Shown: positions 15,801 to 25,046 of the stretch, in pieces
How positions within the stretch are numbered: the stretch's first letter is position 1
How the letters are laid out: every line of letters starts with the position of its first letter
DNA from: an uncultured Flavobacteriales bacterium
GTDB lineage: Bacteria > Bacteroidota > Bacteroidia > Flavobacteriales > Flavobacteriaceae
Direction of reading: 5' to 3'
NCBI GenBank assembly: GCA_913058295.1
Contig: CAJXRD010000032.1
Location: forward strand, 1-37,085
DNA: 37,085 bases
The notes under the pieces: generated by a model
What the model saw: the letters and a program-made list of their open reading frames with translations, nothing else
Told to the model about the DNA's origin: nothing
Database searches by the model: none
Position numbers and translations under genes: made by a program

Positions 15801-16961
15801 ATGCAAGAGATTCCTTTACATCTAGGCTTTATTACTCTTTTATTAGTTATAGGATTATTTCTTGGATTTTTTATATCCTATTTTCTGATTAAAAAATCTT
15901 GGAAATCTAATTTACCAAATCTCTTTATGGGATTTTTTATTTTGTGTTTGTCTTTGATGATGTTTGAAGGCTGGTTGAATTATACTGGACTTATATTTAA
16001 AGTATTATGGTTAACTAACTTTGCTGAACCTCTAAATTTTGCATTAGCTCCTCTGATTTATTTATTTGTTATTTCTCAATTTAAAAATTTTAAAAAAGGA
16101 AAACAATGGCTACATTTTCTAGCTTTTATTTTTTGGTTAGGTTATTGCCTATTCTTTTTTATACAACCAGATGTTGTAAAGTATAATTCAAACATAGATG
16201 TGATGCAGATGGATATTCCATTTATAAAAACAAATTATTCTATTTCGCAAGATCCATTAAGAATAAGAACTTACACAAACCTGCTTACGGGCTTGTCCCT
16301 TATTATTTATAATGTACTAACTATAAAAATTCTTATTCAGAAAGCAAGTTCTTTAGGCCAAACAATATGGAACACCACTAATAAAACATTAATAGCAATA
16401 CGCAATGCTCAGTACCATTTTATAATAGTGATTGTCATCTTTATTGCAGTGAAGCTGTTTTTCGGAAATAACGATGTTGGTGATTATTTTATCTATTTAT
16501 ATATAGCATTCATGCTGTTTATGACAACAGTACAGATCATGAATGGCTCCAGTTATTTTGATAAAGTTTCTACTTTTTTAGAAGTACCTTCTTTAAAATA
16601 TCAAAAATCATCTTTAGCAAATGAAGAAAAAGAAATAATTTTAGCTTCTATTGTTGATCTAATGCAAACTGAAAAATATTTTAAAAGCAGTACTGCATCC
16701 ATGTCTGGATTAGCAAAAGCAATTCATCAAAGTTCACATCATGTATCTCAGGTCATTAATGAAAAACTAGATCAATCCTTTTTTGAAATGATAGCTTCCT
16801 ATAGAGTTGAAGAAGCTAAAGAAATATTAAAGACTGAATTAGGTAAAAAAATTACCATCGAAGAGGTTGCGGAACTGGTAGGCTATAATTCAAAATCTGC
16901 TTTTAATACTGCTTTTAAGAAAATAACTTCACAGACACCTTCAGAATTTAGAGACAGTTAA
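15801..16961 (+). CDS. Seven-helix membrane AraC-family regulator
   Basis: A 386-residue protein with about seven membrane helices in residues 5-245 (starting FITLLLVIGLFLGFFISYF) and a C-terminal AraC/XylS DNA-binding domain at about 290-386. The two helix-turn-helix units are visible: SMSGLAKAIHQSSHHVSQVIN and TIEEVAELVGYNSKSAFNTAF, followed by the conserved TPSEFR end. It is an inner-membrane one-component sensor, a type common in Flavobacteriia. It lies 120 bases before the acyltransferase / DUF6090 pair on the same strand, so it may control them; the signal sensed is unknown. A TANNTTTG match (TAAGTTTG, 15789-15796) lies so close to the ATG that it is unlikely to be the promoter. Confidence 0.88.
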   Translation: MQEIPLHLGFITLLLVIGLFLGFFISYFLIKKSWKSNLPNLFMGFFILCLSLMMFEGWLNYTGLIFKVLWLTNFAEPLNFALAPLIYLFVISQFKNFKKGKQWLHFLAFIFWLGYCLFFFIQPDVVKYNSNIDVMQMDIPFIKTNYSISQDPLRIRTYTNLLTGLSLIIYNVLTIKILIQKASSLGQTIWNTTNKTLIAIRNAQYHFIIVIVIFIAVKLFFGNNDVGDYFIYLYIAFMLFMTTVQIMNGSSYFDKVSTFLEVPSLKYQKSSLANEEKEIILASIVDLMQTEKYFKSSTASMSGLAKAIHQSSHHVSQVINEKLDQSFFEMIASYRVEEAKEILKTELGKKITIEEVAELVGYNSKSAFNTAFKKITSQTPSEFRDS

Positions 16962-17050
16962 ACATCTGATAATCAAATAATTTACGTACTTCCTTATAAA
17001 CTCGAACAGCTAGCTTATAGGCTGATTCGGTTAAACCTTTGTGTTGGTTA

Positions 17051-17058
17051 TAGATTTG
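17051..17058 (+). promoter_or_regulatory. -7 element of the acyltransferase gene
   Basis: TAGATTTG is a full TANNTTTG match, 23 bases before the ATG at 17082, giving a leader of about 17 bases. A TTTG at 17038-17041 is only 9 bases upstream, too close to be the -33 box. Confidence 0.45.
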
Positions 17059-17081
17059 TTTCATAATTAAAATTTATTATT

Positions 17082-18302
17082 ATGAATTCACAAATCAAAT
17101 CAGTAAACGAACGTAAATATTATATAGATTGGCTTAGAGTATTAGCCTTTGGTTTACTTTTTCTTTTTCATTCTTGGAGACCCTTTGATCAATTTCCTTG
17201 GCATATAAAAAATGAAGAGCAAAATTTCATTTTTGACTTACTCACTATTTTCACTCATGGATGGCGAATGTTTCTTATATTTTTAGTATCAGGAGCTGGA
17301 ACATGGTTTGCATTGAGATCTCGTAAAAAAGCATTCGTGATGGACAGAATCAAGAGATTAATAGTTCCTTTTCTTTTTGGAATATTATTGATTATTCCTC
17401 CTCAACGTTTTTATGAGTGGATTATGTTTCATGATTTTGCAGGAAATTATTTTGATTTTTTACTGGTATACCCTACACAACAGCTTAGCGCCAACATGGG
17501 GACTAGTTTATTGATTTGGTTTGGTCATTTAGGAACTCATATTTGGTTTCTACCATTTTTATTTGTTATGACGGTGTTTGCAATTCCATTGCTTAAAAAA
17601 ATTCAAAAGGGAAGCATAGATTTCTCTTGGTTGAAACGTATTATGCAAAGCAATTATGGAGTATTCATTTTGGTGTTGCCAATGATTCTTGTACGAGTAT
17701 TATTAAAACCGATTTTTTCAGAATATACAGATTGGGCTGATTTCTTTACTTATATGCTTCCGTTTCTATATGGTTTTCTTTTTATGAGTGACCCTGAGTT
17801 TATAAATATTATAAAGAAAAAAACATATCTTTTTCTTGTTGTAGGTATTATATGCTCCATTTACTTTATGTACACTGCTTTTCAAGACCCTTTAAATATT
17901 CAAGAATATTTACATCCTAGATATTCCTTAAAACACATTGTATTAAGTGTTGTTTCTATGTTAATTGCTTATAGTTGGATTTTATTCTTTTTAGGGTTTT
18001 TTGCTAGTAAAATGAACTTCAATCATTCCATTCTTGTACCAGCAAACATTAGTATACTTCCTATATATGTTCTTCATCAGTCATTGATAATCGTATTTGG
18101 GTACTATATTGTAGGGTTAGAACTAGGAACATTTACTAAGTTTATCATAATCGCTTTTACTGCTATCCCTGCAGCGGTTTTATTATACAAAATAATACAG
18201 ACTAACAATGTATTGCGATTTCTCTTTGGTCTGAAAATAAAGCCAAAGAAAGAATCCTCAAAAATGGTTAACTTAGAGAACGCATTAACTTTTGATAAAT
18301 AA
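17082..18302 (+). CDS. Acyltransferase 3 family membrane protein
   Basis: A 406-residue integral membrane protein with about 10 helices. The N-terminus has the acyltransferase-3 signature: YYIDWLRVLAFGLLFLFHSW, with Arg next to the first helix and the catalytic His in FLFHSW. Further marks are FLVSGAGTWFAL, RIKRLIVPFLFGILLIIPP and the late YVLHQSLIIVFGY. Relatives such as OpgC/MdoC move acyl groups (acetyl, succinyl) onto glucans, exopolysaccharide or other carbohydrates across the inner membrane. The substrate cannot be read. The DUF6090 gene starts 31 bases after the stop, so both are probably one operon, perhaps controlled by the preceding 7TM-AraC regulator. Confidence 0.88.
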   Translation: MNSQIKSVNERKYYIDWLRVLAFGLLFLFHSWRPFDQFPWHIKNEEQNFIFDLLTIFTHGWRMFLIFLVSGAGTWFALRSRKKAFVMDRIKRLIVPFLFGILLIIPPQRFYEWIMFHDFAGNYFDFLLVYPTQQLSANMGTSLLIWFGHLGTHIWFLPFLFVMTVFAIPLLKKIQKGSIDFSWLKRIMQSNYGVFILVLPMILVRVLLKPIFSEYTDWADFFTYMLPFLYGFLFMSDPEFINIIKKKTYLFLVVGIICSIYFMYTAFQDPLNIQEYLHPRYSLKHIVLSVVSMLIAYSWILFFLGFFASKMNFNHSILVPANISILPIYVLHQSLIIVFGYYIVGLELGTFTKFIIIAFTAIPAAVLLYKIIQTNNVLRFLFGLKIKPKKESSKMVNLENALTFDK

Positions 18303-18333
18303 GCGTAATAAATTTAATTTTTATTTTGAAAAA

Positions 18334-19041
18334 ATGAAACTATTTAGAAGTATTAGACAAAATCTCATTAAGGAAAGGAGATTTAAGCGTTACCTCATTT
18401 ACGCTATTGGAGAAATCCTATTAGTAATGATTGGTATTAGTTTAGCATTTCAATTAAGTAATTGGGATAATAATCGCATAAAAAGGAAAGCTGAAATAAG
18501 ATTTTATGAAAACATTAAAGAACAAATAATAGATGATAAAGAATTAATTGAAGGTCAAGAAAATTATAATAATTACTTTATGGCTCAATTTAAATACGCC
18601 AATAAAATTATTGAAACTAATGACAGAAGTAAGTTAGATACACTCGGAACTATAGTTCGTGATCTTACAAATTATTCAGATTTTGATAAGCAAGGCAATA
18701 TATACGAAACGATGGTCAATAGTGGAGATGTAAAATTACTACAAAATATTGAAATTGTAAATGGCATTAGAGAGTTGGAAGAAATTTATAATTATGTTAA
18801 TAGAATGGAGAATATTCATTACGATGCCATGATGAAATATGTAATAGTAGCAATAAGCCCCGTTATGGCATTCGCTACTAGCGAAATTAAAAATCCTGAT
18901 GCTATTTTTACTTATGAATTTCAAAATCTTGTAGTAATGCTTTTGCAAATTATGGACGAAAAGGATAGAACTTATAATAAAGCCTTAGACGAAATTGAAA
19001 GAGTTACTATTTTAATTGATAAGGAATTAAATAATAAATAA
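18334..19041 (+). CDS. DUF6090 family membrane protein
   Basis: A 235-residue protein with the DUF6090 opening: RSIRQNLIKERRFKRYLIYA, then GEILLVMIGISLAFQLSNWDNN, where one membrane helix ends at a conserved Asn-Trp. The rest is a helical, charged domain (residues 45-235). The family is common in Flavobacteriia and has no known function. I start at the ATG at 18334, preceded by an A-rich leader; a longer frame opens at 18292 but would overlap the acyltransferase and add a tail not typical of the family. A second member of the family is encoded at 35082-35840 on the other strand. Confidence 0.85.
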   Translation: MKLFRSIRQNLIKERRFKRYLIYAIGEILLVMIGISLAFQLSNWDNNRIKRKAEIRFYENIKEQIIDDKELIEGQENYNNYFMAQFKYANKIIETNDRSKLDTLGTIVRDLTNYSDFDKQGNIYETMVNSGDVKLLQNIEIVNGIRELEEIYNYVNRMENIHYDAMMKYVIVAISPVMAFATSEIKNPDAIFTYEFQNLVVMLLQIMDEKDRTYNKALDEIERVTILIDKELNNK

Positions 19042-19207
19042 TTCCAAATTGAGAATGGACAAGACTTTTTCAATAACATTATGAAATCTTTAACACAGCC
19101 TTGGTAGATTTATGTAACATCTGCAGTAATTTAACGTCTTAATAGGGAAGTTTTAATTGGTAAGATTTTTAGAGTCTAATTAACTATTTCTTCTACTAAG
19201 AAACTCG

Positions 19208-19263
<56 letters not shown>

Positions 19264-20916
19264 ATGCCTTTATATAAATACGCAGTTATATTGTTGCTGA
19301 TTAGTACAGCTTCATTTCCACTCTTTTCTCAAGAAGAAACTCAATCAAGCGTTAAAAAGCAAATTGATATAGGAATTCAGAATTTATCTAAAAAAGAGCA
19401 TGCAAAATCACTGGAAGAGTTAGTGTCAGCAGCAGAGGTAGCTATGCGAAATGAATGGTATCCTCAAGCTTTTGATGCGACCTTAAATATTGGTACGAAC
19501 TATTATTTAATGTTGGATTATGGGGAGGCTTTTCTTTACTATTCAAAAGCCTATGAAATTGCTGTAGAGCACTTGAGTGCTAGGCAAGAAATGGTTGTAT
19601 TTAATAATATTGGTGTTTTATATACGGAAGATAAAGATCTAATAAAGGCGAAAGAATCTTTTCTGAAAGCCTATGAAACTGCTAAAAGGTTAGATGATAA
19701 AGAAAAAATAGGTGCCTATGCTATTAACCTTGCCTTGCTAGGGAATAAAACTGGTGACTTGGATATATCTGATAAATATATAGAAGAGGGATTACCCTTG
19801 CTTAATGACAATCCAATTTTGTTTTTAATGGGGGAAATTGCAAGAGCCGAAAATTTGCTTTTAAGAAAACAATATATAAAAGCTGAAAAACTAGCACTGA
19901 GTCTATTGCCACAAATAAATGACCTGTCACTTTTAAGGGATGGTATTACAGTTAATGATAGAATTACTGTTTTGTTAATTTTAACCGAGATATATGAAAG
20001 ACAGCAAGATTATAAGCGAGCATTTAAATATGCTCTACTGGCACGATCAACCCAAAAGTATATAGAAAAACGTACAGAGATCTATAAGCACCTTGCTAGA
20101 TTAAACAGTAAGACATTAGATTTTACAAAAGCATTGGCATATAAAGATTCGGTTCTTATAGCTACGGATTCTCTCTACGCTATAAAAAACAGTGCATTAT
20201 TTAAAAGTGAAAAATTAAAATTTCAAATACAGAATTACCAACACGAACTTTCAAAAAGCAGAGAAGAATTACATAAGGAAAGGCAATTTTTCTATGGCCT
20301 AATCATCTGCGTCATCTTAGGTATGGGATTTTTAATATTGGTATACAAATACAACTCACTTAAGCATAAACAGCGTAAAAAGATAGTTGAACTTGAGTTA
20401 GCAAAAGAAAAAAATCATCACCTTTTAATTGAAAAACAGAATCGAGAAAGAGAAGCAATAGTGTCGCTTGAAAGAGAACGATTAAAAAATGAACTGGATA
20501 TTAAAAATAGAGAGTTAACCACAAAGGCTTTGTTTTTATCAAGTAAGAATGAGCTTATCGAAGAAATTGTTCAAACCTTATCTACGAATTCGCAAATCGA
20601 AACGAATATTGTAATTAAAAAACAAATAGGGGAATTGAAAAAACACCTAAAGAAAGATACGCAATGGGATAGTTTTTTTGTTCAATTTGAAGAGGTAAAT
20701 CAAGGATTTCTGGATAGATTAAGAGCCCAACATCCAAATTTAACACCTGGAGATATTCGCTTTACAACCTTTCTGTATATGAATTTAAATTATACAGAAA
20801 TCGCATCACTGTTAAATATAACAGCACAGTCATGTCGAAAGAGAAAAGAACGTATTTTAAAAAAAATGAATGTCTCTAGTAATCATTCAATTCAGAGCTA
20901 CTTATCAGGTATTTAA
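19264..20916 (+). CDS. TPR / membrane / helix-turn-helix transcriptional regulator
   Basis: A 550-residue one-component regulator of a Bacteroidota type. A signal peptide (MPLYKYAVILLLISTASFPLFSQ) is followed by TPR repeats in about 30-310 (GEAFLYYSKAYEIAVEHL and KAKESFLKAYETAKRL are clear), a membrane helix at about 342-363, a long coiled coil rich in Lys and Glu (365-480), and a LuxR-like helix-turn-helix domain at about 490-550 (LTPGDIRFTTFLYMNLNYTE, then IASLLNITAQSC and RKRKERILKKMN). TPRs would lie outside the inner membrane and the DNA-binding domain inside. The ATG is joined directly to the ATCA array, so copy-number change alters leader length but not the reading frame. The two T9SS cargo genes downstream are plausible targets. 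Confidence 0.88.
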   Translation: MPLYKYAVILLLISTASFPLFSQEETQSSVKKQIDIGIQNLSKKEHAKSLEELVSAAEVAMRNEWYPQAFDATLNIGTNYYLMLDYGEAFLYYSKAYEIAVEHLSARQEMVVFNNIGVLYTEDKDLIKAKESFLKAYETAKRLDDKEKIGAYAINLALLGNKTGDLDISDKYIEEGLPLLNDNPILFLMGEIARAENLLLRKQYIKAEKLALSLLPQINDLSLLRDGITVNDRITVLLILTEIYERQQDYKRAFKYALLARSTQKYIEKRTEIYKHLARLNSKTLDFTKALAYKDSVLIATDSLYAIKNSALFKSEKLKFQIQNYQHELSKSREELHKERQFFYGLIICVILGMGFLILVYKYNSLKHKQRKKIVELELAKEKNHHLLIEKQNREREAIVSLERERLKNELDIKNRELTTKALFLSSKNELIEEIVQTLSTNSQIETNIVIKKQIGELKKHLKKDTQWDSFFVQFEEVNQGFLDRLRAQHPNLTPGDIRFTTFLYMNLNYTEIASLLNITAQSCRKRKERILKKMNVSSNHSIQSYLSGI

Positions 20917-20920
20917 AGCA

Positions 20921-20952
20921 ATGTCACAAATCTATATTTTGTATGTCACAAA
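20921..20952 (+). promoter_or_regulatory. Two direct copies of ATGTCACAAA, 22 bases apart
   Basis: ATGTCACAAA occurs at 20921-20930 and 20943-20952, start to start 22 bases (two helical turns), with a further ATGTC at 20953. They lie just after the regulator gene and about 180 bases before the T9SS FG-GAP gene. They could be an operator or activator site for the latter. Confidence 0.35.
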
Positions 20953-20961
20953 ATGTCTAAC

Positions 20962-20983
20962 GTTATTTTTTTTTAAAAATAAC
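20962..20983 (+). terminator. A/T hairpin after the TPR-HTH gene, possible weak terminator
   Basis: GTTATTTTT and AAAAATAAC form a perfect 9-base-pair stem around TTTT, about 45 bases after the stop at 20916. No T-run follows on the plus strand, so termination would be inefficient. Confidence 0.3.
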
Positions 20984-21125
20984 CGGACCAATATATTTGT
21001 TGCTCGATTTAAAACAGATTACTGAACAAGCCTATTAATTGTGCACTAAGTAGTACTTCAAGGAACATTTCAAACATTCTTTTTTATTAAAATAAACAAA
21101 ATAATTAATTCTAAAATTTTATTTA

Positions 21126-22622
21126 ATGACAAAAATTAACATTACAAAAGGTATTATCGTTCTAGCATGTTTGTTTGGAGGTTCTACCATGAAAGCACAA
21201 TTTACACAAACGGCTAAAGTAGTAAGCGATAATAGAGAAGATCGTGCTGAATATGGAACTTCGGTTGACATAATTTCAGATTTTGCAATAGTTGGCGCTT
21301 CACGGGAAACAGTTGCTCAAGGAGCTGCATATATTTACGCAAAGGACGATTCTGGAGTATGGAGTTATTCTCAAAGATTAACTGCATTCGACCCAAATGA
21401 AGGTGCTGAATTTGGCGGTGGCGCAAAATTTTCGGATGATTATTTAGTAGTGGCAGCAGGAAGAGCTAATGTTGAAGGTATTCAGAGAGCTGGAGCTCTT
21501 TACATATATGACTATCAAGATAACAATTGGGAGTATAGCACAAAATTAGTAGCCTCAGATTATAGTGGTGATGCAAAATTAGGAATGAATCCTACCTCAT
21601 TGGATGTAGATGCTAATACCATTGTTGGAGGTGCTCCTGCAGAAAACGGTTGGATTGGTTCGGTTTATGTGTTTACTAAGGATGCAGGAATCTGGACTGA
21701 AACTCAAAAAATATTAAGTCCAAATACAGGAACATCTGATACTTTTGGAATAGGCGTTTCTATTTCAGGAGAATACTTGGTGGTTGGTGCCAACGAGGTA
21801 GATGGACGAAAAGGAGCAGCTTATATATATCTAAAGGATAGTGATGGAATATGGGAATATGTTCAAACCTTAGTCGCATCAGATGCAACAAATGATTCAT
21901 TTTTCGGAACTTCAGTAAATATCTCTGGGGATCAATTAGTAGTGGGAGCCTATGGTGATAATCTTGAGCAAGGAGCAGCCTATGTATTTGAAAAAGACAG
22001 TGATGGTATATGGGTAGAGGTACAAAAGTTAAATGCAAACCCATCTACTGAAAAAACTCAGTTTGGTTGGAGCACCGATATTCAACCTAATTATATTGCT
22101 ATAAGTGCTCCGCACATCTACGGTTTCGATGAAGGAGAAGCGTACTTCTATAAAAGAGATATGGATGGCCTATGGGTTGAAGATCAAGTTGTACAAGGTG
22201 AGGATACTGTAGGGGAAGACTTTTACGGTTGGGGTGTTGCGATACACGAAAATCAACTAATAGCTGGTGCTCCTTGGGAAGATCATGATGAAGATGGAGA
22301 TAACGAAATAGATCGTGCTGGTTCTGCATATATTTTTGAAAACCTAGATATTCTCGGAGATTCATCAAATGATTACTTAAAGGATACTTTTACAGTATAT
22401 CCAGTTCCTGCGAATGATTATATTACAATTGCTTCAACGACCGGTTTCATTTCAAAAATTAAATTGATCAACCAACTTGGAATGATTATAAAGGAAGTAG
22501 AAACTTCAGGAACAAAAGAACATCATTTAGATGTTTCTAGTATTGCACAAGGAATTTATTTTGTGAATGTATATAATCAAAATGGAAATAGTTCTACCAA
22601 AAAGATTATCAAGATGAATTAA
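21126..22622 (+). CDS. T9SS-secreted FG-GAP repeat propeller protein
   Basis: A 498-residue surface or secreted protein. The signal peptide ends STMKAQ (about residue 24). Residues about 35-410 are seven or so tandem units of about 50 residues with the pattern FG-x-S-V-x-I-S-G-D-x-L-V-V-G-A (for example FFGTSVNISGDQLVVGAYGD) followed by GAAYVFEKDSDGIW, as in FG-GAP / integrin-alpha-like propellers, with Asp-rich Ca-binding loops. The end is a T9SS type A sorting domain (VYPVPANDYITI, IAQGIYFVNVYNQ, KKIIKMN). Likely an adhesin or matrix protein. The repeats are similar enough at DNA level to create long antisense frames. Confidence 0.87.
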   Translation: MTKINITKGIIVLACLFGGSTMKAQFTQTAKVVSDNREDRAEYGTSVDIISDFAIVGASRETVAQGAAYIYAKDDSGVWSYSQRLTAFDPNEGAEFGGGAKFSDDYLVVAAGRANVEGIQRAGALYIYDYQDNNWEYSTKLVASDYSGDAKLGMNPTSLDVDANTIVGGAPAENGWIGSVYVFTKDAGIWTETQKILSPNTGTSDTFGIGVSISGEYLVVGANEVDGRKGAAYIYLKDSDGIWEYVQTLVASDATNDSFFGTSVNISGDQLVVGAYGDNLEQGAAYVFEKDSDGIWVEVQKLNANPSTEKTQFGWSTDIQPNYIAISAPHIYGFDEGEAYFYKRDMDGLWVEDQVVQGEDTVGEDFYGWGVAIHENQLIAGAPWEDHDEDGDNEIDRAGSAYIFENLDILGDSSNDYLKDTFTVYPVPANDYITIASTTGFISKIKLINQLGMIIKEVETSGTKEHHLDVSSIAQGIYFVNVYNQNGNSSTKKIIKMN

Positions 22623-22635
22623 GATTTTTTAGTTT

Positions 22636-22673
22636 AAAAAGGGTTGTCATTTGTTTTTGACAGCCCTTTTTTA
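22636..22673 (+). terminator. Intrinsic terminator of the FG-GAP gene
   Basis: AAAAAGGGTTGTCA (22636-22649) pairs with TGACAGCCCTTTTT (22658-22671) through one G-T wobble, with an 8-base loop and a T-run. Confidence 0.88.
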
Positions 22674-22726
22674 TTGACTTTTAAATCCTCATCGATATGT
22701 TACCAACAATAATTAAAAAATAAAAT

Positions 22727-23737
22727 ATGAAAAAATTTACAATTAGCTTACTTTTTGTTCTTCTTGCTTTAAACACATTTGGACAAACCTACGAACCCTT
22801 TCCAGAAGACAATGCATATTGGTCTGCAATGCACTGTGAACCTGGCCCATTTGTAACTAAATCAGCATTCGTAAAAGCGGGTGTTTTTGGAGACACTCTA
22901 ATTAATGGAAAAACATATCGTAAAGTATATATGCAAGGGGTATTTGATGATGAGTTTCAATGTGACGATTGTGGTTTTGTTTTTGACATTGAAATGGCAA
23001 CCTATTTTATGAGCTATCGAGAAGAAGATAAAATAATTTATTTTGTCCCTCAAAATAACGGTTTTGGAGATCCATCTGGAACAGAGTATCCTGTTTTTGA
23101 CTTCAACATTTCTAATGTAGGGGAGACAATTGCTGGATATGAATATCTATTCCTTCCGGATGCTCCTGATTTTGGAGTATTAATGGAGACAGAAACGCTA
23201 ACAGTTGAGTCTATAGATAATGTAACGATGTCTGATGGTTCCCTTAGAAGAAGAATTAACTTTGAACCTTTAACCTATGGTCTCAAAGAATCTTGGATTG
23301 AAGGTATTGGCTCTACAAAAGGTTTTGGTTTGTCTCTTAATGTCACCAATAACTATAATACCATGATTTGTTTTTCACATGACGGTATAAATTTAGACGA
23401 TGCCGAAATTAGGAGTGAACAAAGTTGTACTTCAATACCAGATTTAAACTTTCCTAATCAATGTGAATATACGGAAGCTCTTTCGGTAAATGATATAGAT
23501 AAGATTAATGATATAGTGGTTTTCCCTAATCCCTTTGTAAACACTATTAGAATCCTTAACCTAAATCCTAAAGATGAAGTTTTGATTTACGATATATTGG
23601 GTCAGGTTGTATATAGCACAATATCAGAATCAAACGAGATTTCAATAAACTTACCAAATTTGAAAAAAGGTATTTACTTTTATTTTATCAATTCTGAAAA
23701 TAATAAAACAATTGCTGGAAAATTATTAAAACAATAA
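22727..23737 (+). CDS. T9SS-secreted protein of unknown function
   Basis: A 336-residue secreted protein. The signal peptide is MKKFTISLLFVLLALNTFGQ. The mature part begins TYEPFPEDNAYWS and has a Cys pair in a short loop (FQCDDCGF, about 78-85) and others near 225-245, suggesting disulfides outside the cell. The pattern (FGDTLINGKTYRKVYMQ, MSYREEDKIIYFVP, GLKESWIEGIGSTKGF) is common in Flavobacteriia proteins of unknown role. Residues about 262-336 form a T9SS type A sorting domain (VFPNPFVNTIRI, IYDILGQVVYS, LKKGIYFYFI, KLLKQ). It lies between two strong terminators and is therefore a single-gene unit. Confidence 0.85.
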   Translation: MKKFTISLLFVLLALNTFGQTYEPFPEDNAYWSAMHCEPGPFVTKSAFVKAGVFGDTLINGKTYRKVYMQGVFDDEFQCDDCGFVFDIEMATYFMSYREEDKIIYFVPQNNGFGDPSGTEYPVFDFNISNVGETIAGYEYLFLPDAPDFGVLMETETLTVESIDNVTMSDGSLRRRINFEPLTYGLKESWIEGIGSTKGFGLSLNVTNNYNTMICFSHDGINLDDAEIRSEQSCTSIPDLNFPNQCEYTEALSVNDIDKINDIVVFPNPFVNTIRILNLNPKDEVLIYDILGQVVYSTISESNEISINLPNLKKGIYFYFINSENNKTIAGKLLKQ

Positions 23738-23750
23738 TTAAATAAAAGCA

Positions 23751-23784
23751 AAAAAAGCAGCTCTTTATGAGCTGCTTTTTTTTT
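23751..23784. terminator. Shared bidirectional terminator between convergent genes
   Basis: AAAAAAGCAGCTC (23751-23763) and GAGCTGCTTTTTT (23769-23781) form a 13-base-pair stem with a 5-base loop; A-runs and T-runs flank it on both strands. The stop codon of the minus-strand flavoprotein gene (23765-23767) lies in the loop and its last codons form one arm. Confidence 0.9.
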
Positions 23785-24991
23785 GTTTAATGGGAAGCCA
23801 ATTATTATTCTTATTATTTAAATAGCTTGCTAAATAAACCCCTGTACTTACACAAGCTTGTAATAGATAACCGCCAGTAGGAGCGTCCCAATCTAGCATT
23901 TCGCCAATGCAAAATTGATTGGGTATCGTTTTTAGTTCAAAATTTTCAGAAACTGCATTTAAATCTATTCCCCCAACAGTAGAAATAGCTTCGTTTATGG
24001 GGGCCGCATTTAGTATCTCTAAAGGAAACTGTTTGATATATTTTGCTAAGATTACTGAATCTAAATAAGACTCTTTAGAAATATATGATTTTAATAAATC
24101 GATTGCAGCTACACTTAATTTGAGTTCTTTTTTTAAAACATCGGTAGTACTTCTGTATTTGGATAATTTTAGTTTAGTATGAACATTTTCTAAAGATAGC
24201 GAAGGTTTAAAATCGATTAAAACAGTGGCTTTAGATTTGGTATCCAACTGTTCTCTTATTTGTGGACTTAGCCCATAAATGGCATTTCCTTCTAATCCAA
24301 ACTTAGTAATCACCGCTTCTCCTTTCTGCATTACATTATTACATTTAATAGCAATATTTTTTAATGGAGTCCCTTCGTGTTTTTGGATAAAATTGGATTT
24401 CCAATCCACTTGATATGCACAGTTAGATGCCTGAAATTCTTTGGTTTCGATTCCTTTTTTAGAAAAAGTATTCAGCCATTCTCCATCAGATCCCGTGACT
24501 TTCCAACTTCCTCCGCCTAAAGAAAAAACGGTATAATCTGTTGGTATCACTTTGTTATTTATAATCGGGTTATTATTCTCGTCCCAATTAGTAAAAGTAT
24601 GTTCGTATTTAAAAACCACTCCTTTTTCTTGAAGGGTTTTGAGAATTGCTTTGAGTACTTGAATAGGCTTAATTCCTTCTTTTGGATAAATTCTTTTGCT
24701 ACTACCAATAAATGTTGGAATCCCAATTTGTTCCAGCCAATTTCTAAAATCGGTATTGGTAAAATGAAGTAGGGCATTGTCTAAAAAACCATTTGGGGTA
24801 TATCGTTTGATTAGCTGTTCTATCGGTTCTGAATGGGTCAAATTAAAACCGCCTTTACCTGCAACTAAAAATTTACGTGCAGAGGTTTTGTTTTTTTCAT
24901 AGACGGTGACAGTAAATTTTTCAGCATCTAAAAAAGCAGCCAATAATAATGCGGAAGGTCCGCCACCAATAATGGCAATTCTTTTTTTCAT
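23765..24991 (-). CDS. FAD/NAD(P)-binding flavoprotein, HI0933 / PP4765 branch
   Basis: A 408-residue cytoplasmic flavoprotein. The dinucleotide fold opens MKKRIAIIGGGPSALLLAAF (Gly9-Gly11), followed by ARKFLVAGKGGFNLTHSE, the hallmark of the HI0933-like / YhiN family. SSKRIYPKEGIKPIQVL and FSLGGGSWKVTGSDGEW belong to the same family, and the C-terminal motif GEMLDWDAPTGGYLLQACVSTG binds FAD. The Pro in the GGGPSA loop points to the TIGR03862 branch. The reaction catalysed is unknown. TANNTTTG matches on the minus strand lie at 25045-25038 and 25003-24996; the first gives a sensible leader. The last five codons (KKSSS) are part of the terminator stem. Confidence 0.88.
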   Translation of the reverse strand: MKKRIAIIGGGPSALLLAAFLDAEKFTVTVYEKNKTSARKFLVAGKGGFNLTHSEPIEQLIKRYTPNGFLDNALLHFTNTDFRNWLEQIGIPTFIGSSKRIYPKEGIKPIQVLKAILKTLQEKGVVFKYEHTFTNWDENNNPIINNKVIPTDYTVFSLGGGSWKVTGSDGEWLNTFSKKGIETKEFQASNCAYQVDWKSNFIQKHEGTPLKNIAIKCNNVMQKGEAVITKFGLEGNAIYGLSPQIREQLDTKSKATVLIDFKPSLSLENVHTKLKLSKYRSTTDVLKKELKLSVAAIDLLKSYISKESYLDSVILAKYIKQFPLEILNAAPINEAISTVGGIDLNAVSENFELKTIPNQFCIGEMLDWDAPTGGYLLQACVSTGVYLASYLNNKNNNWLPIKQKKSSS

Positions 24992-25046
24992 AAAACAAAA
25001 ATAAGGTTTGTTTGGAGGGTTAATATATTTTATGGTTCAAAATTAA

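Noticed and set aside
16948-17064. Minus-strand frame of 38 codons in the gap before the acyltransferase gene
   Set aside because: Its ATG falls at the expected transcription start of the acyltransferase gene, no good minus-strand promoter precedes it, and it runs into the AraC gene's end. Not supported as a gene.
21760-22368. Two antisense frames (94 and 89 codons) inside the FG-GAP gene
   Set aside because: They are His/Leu-rich shadows produced by the repeated codons of the FG-GAP units and have no promoter or leader.
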